Positions 9,179 through 17,160 of a DNA stretch of 49,385 bases are shown piece by piece. The first letter of the stretch is position 1; every line of letters starts with the position of its first letter. This stretch comes from Pseudorhodobacter sp. MZDSW-24AT (lineage in GTDB: Bacteria; Pseudomonadota; Alphaproteobacteria; Rhodobacterales; Rhodobacteraceae), in assembly GCF_002794355.1 (NCBI RefSeq), contig NZ_PGOI01000014.1, forward strand, positions 1-49,385, written 5' to 3'. A program made the position numbers and the translations under genes. The notes beneath the pieces were generated by a model that was not told the DNA's origin, did no database searches, and worked only from the letters and a program-made list of their open reading frames with translations.

Positions 9179-9233
9179 TCCATCCCGCCCTGCTTCCGCC
9201 CGAAACACGGGCGGATGCGAACAGTTTCACCAT
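9156..9233 (-). other. Possible upstream ORF/leader peptide before the sulfotransferase
   Basis: On the minus strand an ATG at 9233 is preceded by GAAGGAGATC, the best ribosome-binding site in this stretch. It opens a 25-codon reading frame (MVKLFASARV...) that ends at 9156, a few codons inside the sulfotransferase gene in a different frame. Termination so close to the sulfotransferase starts would allow translational coupling. It could equally be chance. Confidence 0.3.
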
Positions 9234-9332
9234 GATCTCCTTCAGGGCAAGGGGGTGCCGGAAATTTAACCCCCCCGTTGTCTGCCACAGCATGGCCCGC
9301 TAACGTGGGTCACGCAGGGCGGAGAACAGCAG

Positions 9333-10439
9333 ATGGGCATTCTGATTGTCGGCGCAGGCTTCTCGGGTGCCGTCATCGCGCAAGAACTGGCGCAGGCCGG
9401 TCTGTCCAGCACCGTCATCGACAGCCGCAGCCATATCGCCGGGAATTGCCACACCGAACGCTGCCCCGAAACCGGCATCCTGCTGCACCGCTATGGCCCG
9501 CATATCTTCCACACCGATGATGCCGAGGTCTGGGCCTATCTCAACGCGCTTGGCCCCATCATGCCCTTTCGCAATCAGGTCAAGGCCACGGTGCGCGGCG
9601 CGGTCTATGCGATGCCGATCAACCTGCACACGATCAACCAGTTCTTCGGCCAGACGCTGCGCCCGGCCGAGGCGCGGGCCTTCATCGCGCGTCGCTGCCA
9701 CCCCGCCCATACACCCGCCGTCAGCTTTGAAGATCAGGCGCTGCAAATGGTCGGCCCCGAGCTGTATGAGGCATTCTTCAAGGGCTACACCGAAAAGCAA
9801 TGGGGCCTGTCACCCCGCGCCTTGCCCGCGTCCATCCTCAAGCGGCTGCCGATGCGCTTCAATTATGATGACAACTATTTCAGCCATCGCTTTCAGGGCA
9901 TCCCGCAGGATGGCTATACCCCGCTGGTCGCGCGGCTGCTCGATCATCCACGGATCACCACCCATCTGAACACGCCCTATCGCCCCGACATGGCGGCCGC
10001 GCAGGATCACATCTTCTGGTCAGGCCCGCTGGACGGCTATTTCGGCTTCCGGCTCGGGCGGCTCGGCTACCGCACGCTTGATTTTGAACGCTTCACCGAG
10101 GATGGCGATTATCAGGGCTGCGCGGTGATGAACCACCCCGACGCCAAGGTGCCCTATACCCGCGTCACTGAACACAAGCATTTCGCACCTTGGGAAAGCC
10201 ACGCGCAAACCGTGTGTTACCGCGAATATGCACGCGCGGCGGGCCCCGAGGATACGCCCTATTACCCCATCCGGCTCAGCGCGGAACAGGCGCTCTTGTC
10301 CGACTATCAAGCACTGGCCAAGGCCGAAGCCGGGGTCACCTTCGTGGGGCGGCTGGGCACCTATCGGTATCTCGATATGGATGTGACCATCCGCGAGGCC
10401 CTCGACACCGCCCGCCACTTCCTCGCCCAGCGTCGCTGA
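9333..10439 (+). CDS. glf: UDP-galactopyranose mutase
   Basis: 368 residues, the usual length. GAGFSG at residues 7-12 is the FAD dinucleotide-binding loop; RSHIAGNCHTE and YGPHIFHTDD are the two signatures that mark UGM among flavin amine oxidase-like proteins, and GYTEKQWG and the NYDDNYF segment belong to the substrate-binding region. The enzyme interconverts UDP-galactopyranose and UDP-galactofuranose with reduced FAD, supplying the donor for Galf-containing polysaccharides. The ATG is preceded by GGCGGAGAAC at suitable spacing. The gene is divergent from the sulfotransferase/GT4 pair, with a ~100-base shared upstream region. It implies that the glycan made by this locus, or another surface glycan of the cell, contains galactofuranose. 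Confidence 0.95.
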   Translation: MGILIVGAGFSGAVIAQELAQAGLSSTVIDSRSHIAGNCHTERCPETGILLHRYGPHIFHTDDAEVWAYLNALGPIMPFRNQVKATVRGAVYAMPINLHTINQFFGQTLRPAEARAFIARRCHPAHTPAVSFEDQALQMVGPELYEAFFKGYTEKQWGLSPRALPASILKRLPMRFNYDDNYFSHRFQGIPQDGYTPLVARLLDHPRITTHLNTPYRPDMAAAQDHIFWSGPLDGYFGFRLGRLGYRTLDFERFTEDGDYQGCAVMNHPDAKVPYTRVTEHKHFAPWESHAQTVCYREYARAAGPEDTPYYPIRLSAEQALLSDYQALAKAEAGVTFVGRLGTYRYLDMDVTIREALDTARHFLAQRR

Positions 10440-10671
10440 CCCCACTCGGCCCAGTGCTCTGCGCCAAGTGCTCTGCGCCAAGCGCTCAGAACCTGTCGCG
10501 CAAGATCTGATGGCGCACCTGCGGCGCAAGAGCTTTGCCTCGTCGCGCGCGTGCCGCGCGTCTCCTCAGGCGCTTTTCACCCGAATGCACCGAGAGAAAG
10601 GATTAAAAAACTCTTAACGCTCACAGGTCATATCATTGATTTCAAACGATATTCCCATTCTGCCCACCGTG
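10440..10671. other. Intergenic region between convergent glf and murD
   Basis: 232 bases between the stops of glf and murD. A short direct repeat (GTGCTCTGCGCCAA, twice in tandem with a third partial copy) lies at about 10454-10490. The right half is AT-richer than its surroundings. No clear Rho-independent terminator, tRNA or ORF is seen. Confidence 0.5.
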
Positions 10672-12075
10672 TTACACGGCCAAAAGCCCCCGGACCCGCT
10701 CCACAAAGTCCTCGCCCCTTTTTTCAAAGTTGGGGTATTGGTCAAAACTGGCCGCCGCCGGGGCCAGCAAGACCACTTCCCCCGGCTGCGCCTCCTCCGC
10801 CGCCCGCGCCACGGCCCGCTCCATCGTCTCGCAGATCTCATGCGGCGTCTGGCCCAACTGCAAGGCAAAGTCCCGCGCGGAATGGCCGATCAGATAGGCC
10901 TTCACGACGGGGCCCAGATGCGGCTGCAAGGCGGCGATCCCGCCATCCTTCCCCATCCCCCCCGCAATCCAGCGGATCGCAGGGAAGGCCTGCAAAGCCT
11001 TGGCCGCGCTGTCCACATTGGTGGCCTTCGAGTCGTTGATGAACCGGACCCCCTCCCGCTCACCCACCAGCTGGCTCCGGTGCGGCAGCCCGGCGAACGA
11101 TTGGAACGCCCCCTCGATCAGCTTCGGCGCAATCCCCAGCGCCCGCACCGCAGCATAGGCCGCGCAGGCGTTCTGATGGTTGTGCGCCCCCGGCAATCCT
11201 GCCACGCCCCGCAGATCGATGCTGGCCACCTGCCGCCCTTTGCGCCACTCAGACAGGAACCCCTTGCGGGCAAAGACGCTCCACCCGAACTGATCCAGCT
11301 TTTGTCCCGAAGAAATCCGGATCACCCGGTCATCCTGTGGCCCCATGCTCAGTTGATTGGCCAGAAACTGCCCCTCGACCTCATCCACCCCGATCACGGC
11401 CCGGTCTGGCCCGCCTTCGGAAAAGAGCCGCCGCTTGGCCGCAAAATAGCCCCCCATCCCGTTGTGCCGATCCAGATGATCCGGCGACAGGTTCGTGAAA
11501 ACCGCGACATCCGGGGTCAGCGCGCGGGCGAGGTCGGTCTGATAGCTGGAAAGTTCCAGCACCACCACCTCGCCATCCTGCGCAGGCTCGATCGACAAGA
11601 CGCCCTTGCCGATATTGCCCGCCATCTGAACCGGCCGCCCCGCCACGTCGAGGATATGGCGGATCAGCGCCGTGGTCGTGGATTTTCCATTCGACCCTGT
11701 CACGCAGACCACGCGGGGCATGGTTTCGAAATTGTCCCAGTCAGCGGTCGCGAAGCTGCGGAAGAACAGGCCGATGTCATTGTCAACCGGCACCCCGGCC
11801 TGGAGGGCGCGGGCGATGAGCGGGTTGGGAACAGGATAGAGGTGAGGGATGCCGGGGCTGGTGATCAGGCAGGCCACGTCCTCGAAGGCACCGGCACGGC
11901 TGAGGTCGGTAAGGGTGAACCCTTCGGCTTCCGCCTTGGCGCGGGACTCGGGGCTGTCGTCCCACAAGAGCGGCGTGGCTCCCCCGGCGATCAGGGCGCG
12001 GGCGGTGGCGAGGCCTGACCGCCCCAAGCCCAGAACGGCGACCTTTGCGCCTGCGTAGCCCTTGACTGGAATCAT
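10672..12075 (-). CDS. murD: UDP-N-acetylmuramoylalanine--D-glutamate ligase
   Basis: 467 residues, full length. The Rossmann-like N-terminal domain starts [28 protein letters not shown] at ~125-135 is the Mur ligase ATP loop; [10 protein letters not shown] and FINDSKATN are the MurD catalytic and C-terminal-domain signatures. It adds D-Glu to UDP-MurNAc-L-Ala in the cytoplasm. It lies last in the minus-strand dcw run here: ftsW, murG and murC, which normally follow, are absent. Within this gene the base composition of the + strand shifts from C-rich (its 3' two-thirds) to G-rich (its 5' part), although the protein reads as intact. Confidence 0.97.
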   Translation of the reverse strand: MIPVKGYAGAKVAVLGLGRSGLATARALIAGGATPLLWDDSPESRAKAEAEGFTLTDLSRAGAFEDVACLITSPGIPHLYPVPNPLIARALQAGVPVDNDIGLFFRSFATADWDNFETMPRVVCVTGSNGKSTTTALIRHILDVAGRPVQMAGNIGKGVLSIEPAQDGEVVVLELSSYQTDLARALTPDVAVFTNLSPDHLDRHNGMGGYFAAKRRLFSEGGPDRAVIGVDEVEGQFLANQLSMGPQDDRVIRISSGQKLDQFGWSVFARKGFLSEWRKGRQVASIDLRGVAGLPGAHNHQNACAAYAAVRALGIAPKLIEGAFQSFAGLPHRSQLVGEREGVRFINDSKATNVDSAAKALQAFPAIRWIAGGMGKDGGIAALQPHLGPVVKAYLIGHSARDFALQLGQTPHEICETMERAVARAAEEAQPGEVVLLAPAAASFDQYPNFEKRGEDFVERVRGLLAV

Positions 12076-12099
12076 CTGCCGCCCCCGTTTGCCTGACCC

Positions 12100-12762
12100 T
12101 TAGGGGATAGGGGATGGCGGGGGATCTTGGAAGAGGGCGGCGCGTCCGGCGGGTGAGAGGACGTAGCGCCCCTTGGCGGGGTGGTCGAACCAGCCGTAGT
12201 GATTGGCCAGAAGGATGCTGCCTGCCCGGGCGATGCCGGTGGCGCGCGCCAGTGTGGCGGGGCTTTGCGGATCGGGGGTTGCGGCCAGTGCCTCGGCCAG
12301 CCGGATCGCGTCCTGGCGGTAGGCGGTCATTCGTTTGATCCCGGTAGTGCCGCCGATATTGGGGTCGCCCTTGCGCTGGTGAAATTCCTTGAGAAGCCGC
12401 GCGGCCTTGGCGCTGTTCTTGCGGGGTTGGTAGGGGGCGGGGTCGAGGTGAGGCTCGACCTGACCGGCACGAACGGTCAGCAGGCCCAGACCGAGGCGGC
12501 GCAGGAGGGCCGTGAGGTCGCGGTAGCGATGGGTCCATTTGGGAGGCTGGGGGACGGCGAGGTAGACGTGGTCGAAGAGCCCCTGACGGGCCACGCCCTG
12601 AAGGATGAGGGAGAGGTTGAGGCTGGTTTTCAGCTCGACGATCAGAGGGGGGTCCTCGCCCCGGCAGGCCATCACATCGGCGGCCCCGACCTCGGCCTTG
12701 ACGGTGTAGCCTTGGGCTTCGAGGAAGGCTTTGACGGGGGGGTAGAGGTCGGCTTCGCTCAC
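12100..12762 (-). CDS. DUF2161 family protein, putative PD-(D/E)XK nuclease-like
   Basis: 220 residues. The N-terminal ~110 residues have the pattern of a PD-(D/E)XK fold: V-K-A-F-L-E-A-Q-G-Y helix, AEVGAADVMA with D29, and LIVELKT with E43 and K45. A variable basic linker follows (around RKNSAKAARLLKEFHQRKGD), then a C-terminal segment that looks like a small winged-helix (LARATGIARAGSILLANHYGWFDHPAKGRYVLS). DUF2161 proteins are annotated as putative phosphodiesterases with no known substrate. It sits 24 bases upstream of murD and 73 bases downstream of the two-TM gene, all on one strand, so it is carried within the dcw transcript. No link to cell-wall synthesis is known to me. Confidence 0.8.
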   Translation of the reverse strand: MSEADLYPPVKAFLEAQGYTVKAEVGAADVMACRGEDPPLIVELKTSLNLSLILQGVARQGLFDHVYLAVPQPPKWTHRYRDLTALLRRLGLGLLTVRAGQVEPHLDPAPYQPRKNSAKAARLLKEFHQRKGDPNIGGTTGIKRMTAYRQDAIRLAEALAATPDPQSPATLARATGIARAGSILLANHYGWFDHPAKGRYVLSPAGRAALFQDPPPSPIP

Positions 12763-12835
12763 AGGTTTCCCCCTGTGTTACACGGGATGGAATCAGATGA
12801 TTTCAATGGCTTAGCCCTGCGAGATTCAGGATTTG

Positions 12836-14620
12836 TTAAGACTTCGCGGGCGCGTCTTCCCACAGATCGCGGCCGGGATGGGCGCGGGCGCGTTCGGTTG
12901 CCCAATGGCTGAGCCGATCCGGCACGGGCTGCGGCGGGCTGGAGGGATCGCCAAAGGCTTCGTAGCTGTAGAGCCGCAGCATTTGCAGGCGCAGGTGGCG
13001 CTGCAAGAGATCGCCGTCCAGATCGAGATCGGCCATCGCCTCGGTCAAGGCGCGCAAGACTCCGATGGGCGAAATCAGGCGCACCAAAAGCGGGATCGCC
13101 CAGACAAAGACGGGCGAGAAGGCAGGGGCATCCTCATCGGCTTCGCCGGGATAATGGTCGATGTGGCGGTAGAAGGCGGGCGAATGGCGGATGCGTTCTT
13201 CGGGCGGCGGCGCAGACAGATCGGGCGGAGGGGCGACATCCGCCTCGGGCGGGGGGTCCAGAGTTTCGAACCAAGCGCGGTTCTCTTCCTCGGTCTGCTC
13301 TGGCCGCTCTTCGGACGCGTCAGGATAGAGGTCTTCAATCTGATCCGCTGTGAGGTCATCGAAGCTGGGCGCACCTTCGAAGTGACGATCCGCCTGCGCC
13401 TGCGTGATGCTGAAAGGCGTGGCGATGCCGTGATGCGAGATGCAAGGCAAGAACCGCCCCAGAATCGCGCCGAGCGCCTCGGGCGTGGCGGGGCCGCGCA
13501 GGGGAAAGCCGCGCGAGGCCATCGCCGCGCCTTCGCTATGGGTCACATCGAGGATGCGCAGGCGGCTGTCAAAGCATGCCTTCGGCATGGCATCGGCGGC
13601 CAGCAGCGCACCCGGCATATCGGCGCTGCGCAGGAAGGCCAGCGAGTCATACTGCCCGAAGAGATCGGGCAAGCGGGTCAGGGCATGATAGCCTTCGGCC
13701 CCAAGGTCGGGCACAGGCCAGACGGTGCCGTGGCGCTGTGCGACCGTGTCATAAGGAGAGACGGGCCGCGCCAGATGCGCGCCGAGCGGGGCGAAAGGAC
13801 CCGAGATCAGGCTTGCGAACCGACGTGACAGCACCGTGTGCAGAAGGCCGGAACGCGGCGAGGTGAGCTGGGTGATGAAATCTTCCAGCGCTTGGCGTGC
13901 ATGGTTCTGCGCGGCGTCAAAGGCGGGGACGGCGGCGGCGACCGAAAGATGCGTTTTGGTGAAGCTGTCTTCATGGGGCCAGTAAGGCACGGCGCCGACG
14001 CCGAGCCGCTGCATGTCGGCAAAGCCCGCGAGGTCATAATCTGGCAGATTATAGATGACGGAGCCGAAAAAATCATCCGGGTCATCGGCCAAAGCGATGT
14101 GGTCTGGCAGATCCTTGGGATCGGGGTCTTTGCCATGCACCGCGCGGTGATCGTCGATCATGGCCTGTTTGCGCGCGGCCAGAACGGCGCGCAGCACGTC
14201 ATTGGGCCGCTGGTCGCGGCGGTAATCTTCAAAGAGCCGCGCGTGCGTCAGATGCGCGCCCGCCAAGGCGGTGGCGTGCATGGCGCGGATCACATCGCGC
14301 AGGCGGTCTTGCAGGGCGTTGGTTTCTTCGACCAGTGCGGTGATTTCGGGCTGGTAGATATCCAGAAGCGCGATGGTGCGTTCCTTTTCGGCCGATTGCA
14401 CCGAGCGCAAGGCGAGGAGGAGCGCCACTGACGAGGCGACGGCCGAAATGGCGAGGCCGACTGTGGATTGCAGCAGCGGATAGGCGGCAGAATCGCCGCT
14501 GGAGAGCGGATCGTCCGACAACAGCCGCACCCAGACAAGGATGGTGGCAAAGACGAAGGAGGCAAGGATGATGAGCAGGACCAGAAGCCCGCTGCATATC
14601 AGGAGCTTTCTGGCCTGCAT
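12836..14620 (-). CDS. Two-TM membrane protein of unknown function in the dcw operon
   Basis: 594 residues, not recognised. Residues ~7-31 and ~46-70 are hydrophobic and should span the inner membrane. Residues ~70-110 (SAEKERTIALLDIYQPEI... and VEETNALQDRLRDVI) look like a coiled coil. The remaining ~450 residues are soluble, acidic near the C-terminus (a run of E/D/P around residues 400-470), with no motif I can name. The N-terminal layout, with two TM helices and then a helix starting near the membrane, resembles membrane-anchored signalling or phage-exclusion-type proteins, but this is only a resemblance. Its ATG is 9 bases from the mraY stop, so it is translated within the operon. Confidence 0.7.
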   Translation of the reverse strand: MQARKLLICSGLLVLLIILASFVFATILVWVRLLSDDPLSSGDSAAYPLLQSTVGLAISAVASSVALLLALRSVQSAEKERTIALLDIYQPEITALVEETNALQDRLRDVIRAMHATALAGAHLTHARLFEDYRRDQRPNDVLRAVLAARKQAMIDDHRAVHGKDPDPKDLPDHIALADDPDDFFGSVIYNLPDYDLAGFADMQRLGVGAVPYWPHEDSFTKTHLSVAAAVPAFDAAQNHARQALEDFITQLTSPRSGLLHTVLSRRFASLISGPFAPLGAHLARPVSPYDTVAQRHGTVWPVPDLGAEGYHALTRLPDLFGQYDSLAFLRSADMPGALLAADAMPKACFDSRLRILDVTHSEGAAMASRGFPLRGPATPEALGAILGRFLPCISHHGIATPFSITQAQADRHFEGAPSFDDLTADQIEDLYPDASEERPEQTEEENRAWFETLDPPPEADVAPPPDLSAPPPEERIRHSPAFYRHIDHYPGEADEDAPAFSPVFVWAIPLLVRLISPIGVLRALTEAMADLDLDGDLLQRHLRLQMLRLYSYEAFGDPSSPPQPVPDRLSHWATERARAHPGRDLWEDAPAKS

Positions 14621-14628
14621 CTTGCGGC

Positions 14629-15711
14629 TTACCTTACCTTGAGTGTCGCCAGCCCGATCAGGGCGAGGATCAGGCTGATGATCCAGAAGCGGATGACGAT
14701 TTGCGGCTCTGCCCAGCCTTTCTTCTCGAAATGGTGGTGGATCGGGGCCATCAGGAAGACCCGTTTGCCGGTGCGTTTGAAGTAGAGCACCTGAATGATG
14801 ACGCTGAGCGCCTCAACCACAAAGAGGCCGCCGACGATGGCGAGCACGATTTCATGCTTGGTGCAAACAGCGATGGCACCGAGCGCGCCGCCCAAGGCAA
14901 GGCTGCCGGTGTCGCCCATGAAAACGGCGGCGGGGGGGGCGTTATACCAAAGGAACCCCATGCCGCCGCCAAAGAGCGCGGCGCAGAAGATCAGAAGCTC
15001 GCCCGTGCCCGGCACGAAATGGACGCCAAGGTATTGGGTGTAATTGAAGTTGCCCACCACATAGGCAATCACGCCCAAGGTGCCGGCGGCGATCATCACC
15101 GGCATGATGGCCAGCCCATCGAGCCCGTCGGTGAGGTTCACCGCATTGGCAGCGCCCACGATCACGATCATGCCAAAGGGGATGAAGAAGAAGGACAGGT
15201 TCAGCAGCAGGTCTTTCAGGAAGGGAAAGGCCAACTGATTGGTGAGTTCCGGCGGGTGGAAGCTGCTGGCGGCGAAGGCGGCGAGCAGGGCGATGAGCAA
15301 TCCGGCAGAAAAGCGCACCTTGCCCGAGACGCCCTTGGTGTTTTGCTTGGTGACCTTGGCGTAATCATCGGCAAAGCCGATGAGGCCGAAGGCGACGGTG
15401 ACGAGCATCACGATCCAGACATAAGGGTTGTCGAGCCGCGCCCAGAGCAGCGTGGAAAAGATCAAGGCCGAGAGAATCAGCAGCCCGCCCATGGTGGGGG
15501 TGCCGGCCTTGGCGAAATGGGTGGCCGGGCCGTCATCGCGGATGGGCTGGCCCTTGCCCTGCTTGCGGCGCAGGATGTTGATGAGCGGCTGGCCGAAGAG
15601 GAAGCCGAAGATCAGCGCGGTCAGGAAGGCGCCGCCGGCCCGAAAGGTGATGTAGCGGAAGAGGTTGAAAAAATCCCCCCCCGCCGAGAATTCGGTCAGC
15701 AGATACAACAT
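14629..15711 (-). CDS. mraY: Phospho-N-acetylmuramoyl-pentapeptide transferase
   Basis: 360 residues, the standard length, about ten TM helices. [16 protein letters not shown] near residue 60, the aspartate motif [18 protein letters not shown] and the [11 protein letters not shown] segment near residue 325 are the catalytic and substrate-binding signatures of MraY. It transfers phospho-MurNAc-pentapeptide to undecaprenyl phosphate, making lipid I in the inner membrane. The ATG follows the murF TAA with no gap, which indicates tight translational coupling. Confidence 0.98.
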   Translation of the reverse strand: MLYLLTEFSAGGDFFNLFRYITFRAGGAFLTALIFGFLFGQPLINILRRKQGKGQPIRDDGPATHFAKAGTPTMGGLLILSALIFSTLLWARLDNPYVWIVMLVTVAFGLIGFADDYAKVTKQNTKGVSGKVRFSAGLLIALLAAFAASSFHPPELTNQLAFPFLKDLLLNLSFFFIPFGMIVIVGAANAVNLTDGLDGLAIMPVMIAAGTLGVIAYVVGNFNYTQYLGVHFVPGTGELLIFCAALFGGGMGFLWYNAPPAAVFMGDTGSLALGGALGAIAVCTKHEIVLAIVGGLFVVEALSVIIQVLYFKRTGKRVFLMAPIHHHFEKKGWAEPQIVIRFWIISLILALIGLATLKVR

Positions 15712-17160
15712 TTACGCGGTCCCTTCTGTTGGGGCGTTGCCTTGGCCCATTTTGCGCAGGGCGTCAACGACGAGGCTGACCTTTGAGCCTTTGGAGCCTT
15801 TGACCAGAACAATATCGCCGGCGTCGACGAGTTGGCGCGCATGGGCGGCCAGTTCGGGCGCGGTGTCCACCCAATCGCCGCGCTGTTTACGCGGGAGGGC
15901 GGCGTGCAGGGCGCGCATGCGCGGCCCGACACAATGGATGGTGTGGATCGCCTCGAGCCCCGGATGGCGGGCAATGGCGGCGTGCAGGGCGGACTCGGTG
16001 GGGCCAAGTTCCAGCATGTCGCCCAGAATGGCGATGCGGCGGCCCTGCCCCACCCGGCCCACGCCGTTTTCGGGCTGGGCGGCGATCAGCACGTCAAGGC
16101 TTGCGGCCATGGAGGCGGGGTTGGCGTTGAAGGCGTCGTCGATCAGCTGGAAGCTGGTCTCCTCGACCCGGTCGAGGTGGATGGTTTCCCGGGTGCCGCG
16201 GCCTTGCGGGGGCAGCCAGTTGCCGATGTCACAGGCCGAGAGGGCCGGATCACAGCCGAGCGCGTCGGCCACCCCAAGCGCGCCAAGCGCGTTGAGGGCG
16301 AAGTGCTTGCCGGGGGTGCGCACCTTGAACAGCACCGGACGCCCGGCGCAGGTGGCCCGCACGACCGTCGCCTCGTCGGTGAGGTCGACATGATCGAGGT
16401 GATACGCCGCCCCGGGGGTGGTGCCAAACAGCAAGGCCTTGGCGCCGACCGCTGCGGCCTTGGCGGTGAGGATCGGCGTGGTGGGCAGGTCGGCATTCAG
16501 CAAGGCGGTGCCGCCGGGCACGAGGCCTTCGATGATGGCGGCCTTTTCATGGGCGATGCCCTCGAGGCTTTCAAAGGCTTCGAGATGCGCGGCGGCGACG
16601 GTGGTGATCATCACCACATGCGGGGCGGCGAGACGGGATAGGGGGGCGATCTCGCCCGGGTGGTTCATCCCGATCTCGATCACGGCGAAATCGGCATCGG
16701 CGGGCATCCGCGCCAGCGTCAGCGGCACGCCCCAGTGGTTGTTGTAGCTGGCCTCGGCGGCATGGACATCGCCTTGGCCGCCCAGAATCGCGCGCAGCAT
16801 TTCCTTGGTGCTGGTCTTGCCGACCGAGCCTGTCACGCCGACCACCTTGGCGCGGGTGCGGGCGCGGGCGAAGCGGCCCAGATCTTCGAGCCCGCGCAGC
16901 ACATCGGGCACGATCAGCAGCGGCGCATCGGCGGCGACGCCTTCGGGACGGCGGCTGACGAGGGCGGCGGCGGCGCCTTTTTGCAAGGCTTGGGCCACGA
17001 AATCATGGCCATCGCGCACATCGGCCAGCGCCACGAACAGATCGCCGGGGCGCAGGGTGCGGGTGTCGATGGAGACACCCTTGGCCTGCCACGTCGCGGT
17101 GCATTGGCCGCCCGTCGCGGCCACGGCGTCGGCGGAGGTCCAGAGCGGTGTTGCGGTCAT
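15712..17160 (-). CDS. murF: UDP-N-acetylmuramoyl-tripeptide--D-alanyl-D-alanine ligase
   Basis: 482 residues. VSIDTRTLRPGDLFVAL near the N-terminus is the MurE/F uracil-binding region; VVGVTGSVGKTSTKEML is the ATP loop; YNNHWGVPLTLARM and EIGMNHPGEI are MurF-specific; DDAFNANPASM is in the C-terminal ligase domain. It adds D-Ala-D-Ala to the UDP-MurNAc-tripeptide. The start overlaps the murE stop by one base (TGATG), as usual for this operon. Confidence 0.97.
   Translation of the reverse strand: MTATPLWTSADAVAATGGQCTATWQAKGVSIDTRTLRPGDLFVALADVRDGHDFVAQALQKGAAAALVSRRPEGVAADAPLLIVPDVLRGLEDLGRFARARTRAKVVGVTGSVGKTSTKEMLRAILGGQGDVHAAEASYNNHWGVPLTLARMPADADFAVIEIGMNHPGEIAPLSRLAAPHVVMITTVAAAHLEAFESLEGIAHEKAAIIEGLVPGGTALLNADLPTTPILTAKAAAVGAKALLFGTTPGAAYHLDHVDLTDEATVVRATCAGRPVLFKVRTPGKHFALNALGALGVADALGCDPALSACDIGNWLPPQGRGTRETIHLDRVEETSFQLIDDAFNANPASMAASLDVLIAAQPENGVGRVGQGRRIAILGDMLELGPTESALHAAIARHPGLEAIHTIHCVGPRMRALHAALPRKQRGDWVDTAPELAAHARQLVDAGDIVLVKGSKGSKVSLVVDALRKMGQGNAPTEGTA

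Noticed and set aside
11460-12100. Replication origin at the skew switch
   Set aside because: No cluster of DnaA boxes (TTATCCACA-like), no AT-rich unwinding region and no origin-linked genes are visible; the skew switch is reported without calling an origin.
10662-12795. GTGTTACACGG-like sequence at both 10669 and 12774 as a shared operator
   Set aside because: One copy contains the murD stop codon and the shared part is short and imperfect, so chance is as likely.
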